Source: Rhizobium sp. P32RR-XVIII
Lineage (GTDB): Bacteria > Pseudomonadota > Alphaproteobacteria > Rhizobiales > Rhizobiaceae
Length of the DNA: 64,000 nt
Assembly (NCBI RefSeq): GCF_012641395.1
Contig: NZ_JABAIH010000006.1
Coordinates: 62,001 to 126,000 of the forward strand
Direction: 5' to 3'
In this document: positions 60,082-64,000 of the stretch, piece after piece
Layout of the letters: each line of letters begins with the position of its first letter
Position numbering within the stretch: the stretch's first letter is position 1
Notes under the pieces: generated by a model
The model's database searches: none
The model's input: only the letters and a program-made list of their open reading frames with translations
What the model was told of the DNA's origin: nothing
Position numbers and translations under genes: made by a program

Positions 60082-61650
60082 CTACTTGATCGTCGGCGGC
60101 TGGCTGAGGTCGGGCGGCGGAGCCGGTTGCGCCGGGTTGGCCGGCGGAGCTGTCGCAGGTGCCGGTTGCTGACCGGGCAGGCCCCCCAGCGGCGGCAGGG
60201 TAAGGCCGGGAAGCTGCGGCGAGTCGTTGCCACTGCCAGGCTCGCCCATCGGCGGCAGCGAAAGCTGGTTACCGCCGAAACCGGGTACCTCGATCTTGAT
60301 CGTGTTGAGATCGACGGCCGGACCCTTGTTCAGCCAGTAGGTAACGGATTGCGGCCAGAATATAATGATCGCGACGAGGATGAGCTGCATGACCACCCAC
60401 GGAATCGCGCCCACGTAGATATCGCGCGTCTTTACATCGCGGCTGGCGATGGAGCGCAGATAGAAGAGCGCAAAGCCGAAGGGCGGGTGCATGAAGCTCG
60501 TCTGCATGTTCACACAGATCAGCACACCGAACCAGATGAGATCAATGCCGAGAGCCGAGGCGACGGGCGCCAGCATCGGGATGACGATAAAGGCGATCTC
60601 GAAGAAATCGAGGAAGAAGGCAAGGATGAAGATGAAGATGTTGACGAAGATCAGGAAGCCGACCGGGCCGCCGGGGATGCCGGAGAGCATGTGCTCGATC
60701 CAGCGAGAGCCATCCATCCCCTGGAAGACGAGGCTGAAGCAGGTAGAGCCGATCAGGATCATGACGACCATCGTCGTGATGTGCATCGTCGATGTCATTG
60801 CCTGGCGAATCAACGGCCAGGTCAGACGGCCATGCAAAGCGGCAAGCGCCATCGCGCCGACGACGCCCAGGGCGCCGGCTTCCGTCGGTGTCGCAAGACC
60901 CATGAAGATCGTGCCGAGGACGAGGAAGATCAGGACGATCGAGGGCACCATGCCGGCGAGCACTCTCATCAAGAGCGACCAGTTGAGGTCGCCCCGGACC
61001 TCTTTCGGCAGCGGCGGCACCGTTTCTGGCCGGAAGATCGACAGGAGCAGGATGAAGCCTAGGAAGATTGCGATCTGGAGGATCGAAGGACCGATAGCAC
61101 CGAGATACATGTCGCCGACCGACCTGCCAAGCTGGTCCGCCAGAACGACGAGGACGAGCGAGGGCGGAATGACCTGGGTGATTGTGCCCGACGCGGCGAT
61201 GACACCGGTTGCCACCCGCGGGCTATAGCCGTAGCGCAGCATGATCGGCAAGGAGATCACACCCATGGTGATGACCGATGCAGCGACCGTGCCGGTGATG
61301 GCACCGAGAATGGCGCCGACGACGATGACAGCGTAGGCAAGGCCGCCTGGAACGGCGCCAAACAGCTTGCCGGTTCCTTCAAGAAGGTCCTCCGCCAATC
61401 CGCATCGCTCCAGAATTGCTCCCATGAACGTGAAGAAGGGGATGGCGAGCAGCAGATCGTTTGAGACGATGCCGAAGATGCGAAGCGGCAGGGCCTGCAG
61501 GAATGCCTCGCTGAAATGGCCTGTTGCTATGCCGATGATGCCGAAGAAAAGACCCACCGCAGCGAGCGAAAAGGCAACCGGAAAGCCGTACAGCATGAAA
61601 ATGATCATGCCCAAGAACATCGCCGGCGGAATGATACCGAAGTCAAACAC
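60082..61650 (-). CDS. TRAP transporter large permease (DctM type) with proline-rich tail
   Basis: 522 residues, GTG start at 61650 with GGGAGG upstream. Twelve or so membrane helices; family patterns FTFMGAILERCGLAEDLLEG, AIVGAIL-like GAILGAITGTVAASVITMGV, and ASGTITQVIPPSLVLVVLAD. The final 80 residues (about 443-522) are a soluble tail made largely of Pro, Gly, Ala and Gln, unusual for DctM. It uses sodium to move the ligand delivered by the binding protein. The small permease gene lies 21 bp upstream. Confidence 0.92.
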   Translation of the reverse strand: MFDFGIIPPAMFLGMIIFMLYGFPVAFSLAAVGLFFGIIGIATGHFSEAFLQALPLRIFGIVSNDLLLAIPFFTFMGAILERCGLAEDLLEGTGKLFGAVPGGLAYAVIVVGAILGAITGTVAASVITMGVISLPIMLRYGYSPRVATGVIAASGTITQVIPPSLVLVVLADQLGRSVGDMYLGAIGPSILQIAIFLGFILLLSIFRPETVPPLPKEVRGDLNWSLLMRVLAGMVPSIVLIFLVLGTIFMGLATPTEAGALGVVGAMALAALHGRLTWPLIRQAMTSTMHITTMVVMILIGSTCFSLVFQGMDGSRWIEHMLSGIPGGPVGFLIFVNIFIFILAFFLDFFEIAFIVIPMLAPVASALGIDLIWFGVLICVNMQTSFMHPPFGFALFYLRSIASRDVKTRDIYVGAIPWVVMQLILVAIIIFWPQSVTYWLNKGPAVDLNTIKIEVPGFGGNQLSLPPMGEPGSGNDSPQLPGLTLPPLGGLPGQQPAPATAPPANPAQPAPPPDLSQPPTIK

Positions 61651-61671
61651 GTCCGTTCCTCCCGGAGAGTC

Positions 61672-62211
61672 TTATTGCAGGGGCTTTTCGTATTTTGTGT
61701 CGAGTTGGATCAAGCCGTTCAACGCGGCGATCCTCTTGATCAGTTCGGAAATGCCCTGAAGCACCAGGAGCGCGAAGCCTGCGAAAAGCATAAGCTTGAC
61801 CGGCCACCGGATGAGCCCGCCTGCATTGGATGACACCTCACCCTGCTGGTAGGCGATGACGAAAAAGGGCCAGCACAAGAAGGCCAGGAAAAAGCATGCC
61901 GGAATCAGAAAAACGGCCAAGCCGATGATGTCGATCCAGATTCTGGCTCTCTCGGACACCGATCCGTAGATAACGTCGACACGTACATGCTCATTGTTGC
62001 GGAGAGCATGGGCGGCCCCGAGCACGACGATATAGGCAAACAGATACCACTGGATCTCCAGCCACCCATTTGAGCTATAGTTGAAGAGGTAACGGACGAT
62101 GGCGTTTCCTGCGCTGATTAAGCAGCAGAGGAGTACCATATAGTCGGCAATCTTGCCTATGAATTGGCTGATGCTGTCGATCAGCCGGCTGACGCCCAGA
62201 AACGCCGGCAT
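61672..62211 (-). CDS. TRAP transporter small permease (DctQ type)
   Basis: 179 residues from the ATG at 62211. Four membrane helices, with the DctQ segments WLEIQWYLFAYIVVLGAAHA and RNNEHVRVDVIYGSVSERAR. A region upstream up to 62355 stays open in frame but lacks family similarity. It forms one operon with the large permease. The 287 bp before it face the divergent GGDEF-type gene and should contain both promoters; no clear operator was found. Confidence 0.9.
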   Translation of the reverse strand: MPAFLGVSRLIDSISQFIGKIADYMVLLCCLISAGNAIVRYLFNYSSNGWLEIQWYLFAYIVVLGAAHALRNNEHVRVDVIYGSVSERARIWIDIIGLAVFLIPACFFLAFLCWPFFVIAYQQGEVSSNAGGLIRWPVKLMLFAGFALLVLQGISELIKRIAALNGLIQLDTKYEKPLQ

Positions 62212-62497
62212 GCCTTCATTCCCCTTATATTGCCTTTGCGGCAAGTTCTCGTCTTTGAAAATTTGTGTAAACCACGGTCCCGGAAATTGAAAGAATAAAA
62301 GCCCTTCTAGGATTTTAGTCGTAGAAGGGTGCAACCCTGTGCCAAATTTTTCCAAAACTTTGTCAGACGGCCATATGTGATTGTGATACGATACAATTCA
62401 CGTTTAGATTTTAGAAAAAACGACCAAATTGGGAGTGTCCGGGCAAGCAATTCTTAAAGGGTTTTCCGTATAATCCGAACGCACAGGGAAAGTATGG

Positions 62498-64000
62498 ATG
62501 AAGCCACATAACCCGAACCGGGTTCCTACGGATGTGTATCTGTCGTTTGTGAGTTCCCTTTTCGGGAACCGGCTGACGCTGCTTGCTGGCGTCTTTGTGC
62601 ATGTCATTGCCTTTATGGCAGTCGCTGCCAAGACAGGTGCTGTGCTCTACGTCCTCTTATCCCTGGCCTTTGTGGTCACCTTCGCCGGACGGATGCTCAC
62701 TTTCCGCATCTTCGACAAGATTGACAAAGAGGAACTGACACGCGCGAAAATCGAATGGTGGGAGACGGTCTATGTCGCTGGTGCGACATCGACGGCCGCC
62801 ATACTCGGTATCGGCAGTGGCTATGCGATCTTCATTCTAGGGGATCCTTTTGCCGAACTCGCCTGCATTGCGGTGACGATGGCCTCGATGGTTTCGGTCG
62901 TCGGCCGCAACTACGGCTCGCAGAAGGCGATTGATTTGCAGACGCTTGCCTGTTGTCTGCCGATGATCGTCTGCAGTCTGATGGCGCTCGATTTCTATCG
63001 CGCCATTCTCTCAGCTTTTCTCATTCCTTTCGGCCTGACGACACGCGCAATGGCAAACGGGGTGCGCGAGTTCCTTTATGAAAACGTCATCGCCCACCGG
63101 CAGATTTCGCAGATCGCAGACCGCTTCGATACTGCGCTCAATAATATGCCGCATGGCCTGGTCATGGTCGATGCGTCGAACCGCATCCAGGTGATCAACC
63201 GCAAAGCCCACGAGCTGTTGAAGATCGGGGATCCGGACCGGCTGAAAGATCGCGACCTTGGCGCCGTTCTACGTTACGGCGCCCGCTACAGCTTCATGGA
63301 CGCCTCGCAGCCGGAATTGATTCTGCGGCAGCTGACGCAGGTTGCCGAAGGCAGCCTGTCGCGCACGCTGATCCATTTTCCTGAGAGCCTTTCGCTAGAA
63401 TTCTCAGCGAAACGCCGTGCCGATGGCGGCGCTGTGTTGATCTTCGAGGACGTATCGAGCCGCGTTAAGGCGGAGCAAAAGATTCTGCATATGGTGCGTT
63501 TCGATGCGCTGACCGGCCTGCCGAACCGCGAATATTTCGGCCAGCTGGTGCAGGACTATCTCGCGAAGCATTCCAAGAAGACCGGCCCTCTCGGCTTCAT
63601 GATCCTCGACATCGACGAGTTCAAGCATGTCAACGACATGCGCGGCCACGTCACCGGGGACCATCTGCTCTGCACGATTGCCGCGCGGATCAAGGAGATG
63701 GCCGGCAACGCAATTGTCGGTCGTCTGATGGGCGATCAGTTCATCCTCTTCTTCCCGCATGCGAATGACGAGGAGACCCTGGATATCGAGATCCGCAAGC
63801 TGCATTCGGCGATCCAGGGGCAGTATGAGGCCGACGAGGTCACTTTCCTCGTGTCGCTCAGCGCCGGCTATGCAATTCTGGAAAGCAACGCCTTTGCCAT
63901 GGACGAATGGAGTGTCAAGGCCGACCTTGCGCTGTCCGAAAGCAAGTCGCGGCTCAATGGCGGCATTACCGGGTTCGAGCGCGAGATGGATGGCCGCTAC
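62498..64000 (+). CDS. Membrane sensor with PAS and degenerate GGDEF domain (partial)
   Basis: First 501 codons of a longer gene cut by the window end. The ATG at 62498 follows AGGGAAAG. Several membrane helices lie in residues 25-185 (LTLLAGVFVHVIAFMAVAA and others). A PAS-like domain follows at about 205-320 (FDTALNNMPHGLVMVDASNR), then a GGDEF-type domain at about 330-480 that starts MVRFDALTGLPNREYF. The active-site motif reads MGDQF at 411-415, not GGDEF, so cyclase activity is doubtful; the domain could bind GTP as a regulator. An EAL domain may follow beyond the window. Confidence 0.85.
   Translation, partial: MKPHNPNRVPTDVYLSFVSSLFGNRLTLLAGVFVHVIAFMAVAAKTGAVLYVLLSLAFVVTFAGRMLTFRIFDKIDKEELTRAKIEWWETVYVAGATSTAAILGIGSGYAIFILGDPFAELACIAVTMASMVSVVGRNYGSQKAIDLQTLACCLPMIVCSLMALDFYRAILSAFLIPFGLTTRAMANGVREFLYENVIAHRQISQIADRFDTALNNMPHGLVMVDASNRIQVINRKAHELLKIGDPDRLKDRDLGAVLRYGARYSFMDASQPELILRQLTQVAEGSLSRTLIHFPESLSLEFSAKRRADGGAVLIFEDVSSRVKAEQKILHMVRFDALTGLPNREYFGQLVQDYLAKHSKKTGPLGFMILDIDEFKHVNDMRGHVTGDHLLCTIAARIKEMAGNAIVGRLMGDQFILFFPHANDEETLDIEIRKLHSAIQGQYEADEVTFLVSLSAGYAILESNAFAMDEWSVKADLALSESKSRLNGGITGFEREMDGRY

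Noticed and set aside
1..64000. tRNA genes, CRISPR arrays, insertion sequences or prophage genes
   Set aside because: No cloverleaf with a conserved T-arm, no regularly spaced repeats and no transposase or phage protein was seen. The palindromic repeats are not CRISPR because copies are dispersed and unspaced.

Overview
The window reads as a chromosomal segment of an alphaproteobacterium of the Rhizobiaceae (Rhizobium / Agrobacterium / Ensifer type). The grounds are the high G+C content, an Agrobacterium Abg-like beta-glucosidase, a flavonoid-pump-style emrR/emrAB locus, a lysine/ornithine decarboxylase followed by a GNAT gene, many ABC and TRAP uptake systems each paired with a LacI, LysR, TetR or MarR regulator, and dispersed GC-rich palindromic repeats typical of rhizobial intergenic DNA. 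No tRNA, rRNA, insertion sequence, phage gene or CRISPR array was seen. The assignment rests on gene content and recognised homologies; no database search was run.

Layout. 1-5.0 kb: a polyamine-type ABC importer on the minus strand (binding protein, ATPase, two permeases, the last cut by the window edge) with a LysR regulator upstream. 5.1-12.6 kb: a membrane-anchored unknown, lysS and gltX, a SLC13-type carrier with RCK domains, a DUF4239 protein and a TerC protein. 12.8-16.4 kb: the emrR / emrAB drug-efflux locus with two palindromic operators. 16.6-20.6 kb: a LacI regulator, xylB and xylA. 20.7-28.2 kb: a LacI regulator divergent from an Rbs-type sugar ABC importer, followed by a sugar isomerase/epimerase and a Gfo/Idh dehydrogenase; matching operator sites link the two parts. 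28.3-34.2 kb: a small secreted protein, DoxX, beta-glucosidase, an FMN reductase and metNIQ. 34.4-43.3 kb: a GGDEF-EAL protein, trhO, an overlapping CHAD/CYTH pair, eda, a DUF533 protein, GNAT, a small membrane protein and a NicO-DUF1007 metal-transport pair. 43.4-46.6 kb: a LysR regulator and an ornithine/lysine decarboxylase with a long structured leader, plus GNAT. 46.6-54.2 kb: an epimerase, a serine hydrolase, a di-heme peroxidase, an AcpA-type phosphoesterase, and a His-rich CobW GTPase coupled to a WD40 protein. 54.3-64 kb: a creatininase, MarR and LacI regulators, a hydroxyacid dehydrogenase, a PuuD-like amidotransferase, a TRAP uptake system split into convergent parts, and a truncated GGDEF-type protein with a degenerate active site.

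Functionally the segment is dominated by carbon scavenging (xylose, an unidentified sugar or polyol, beta-glucosides, 2-oxo/hydroxy acids, KDPG cleavage) and by metal or polyamine handling. The most unusual parts are the leader of the decarboxylase gene, which has mutually exclusive hairpins and an intrinsic-terminator-like element, the three related LacI operators of the 21-26 kb sugar locus, and the His-rich CobW-WD40 pair with a possible Zur-like site. Most start codons given here were moved from the longest possible frame to the codon that best fits a Shine-Dalgarno sequence, signal peptide or family N-terminus.
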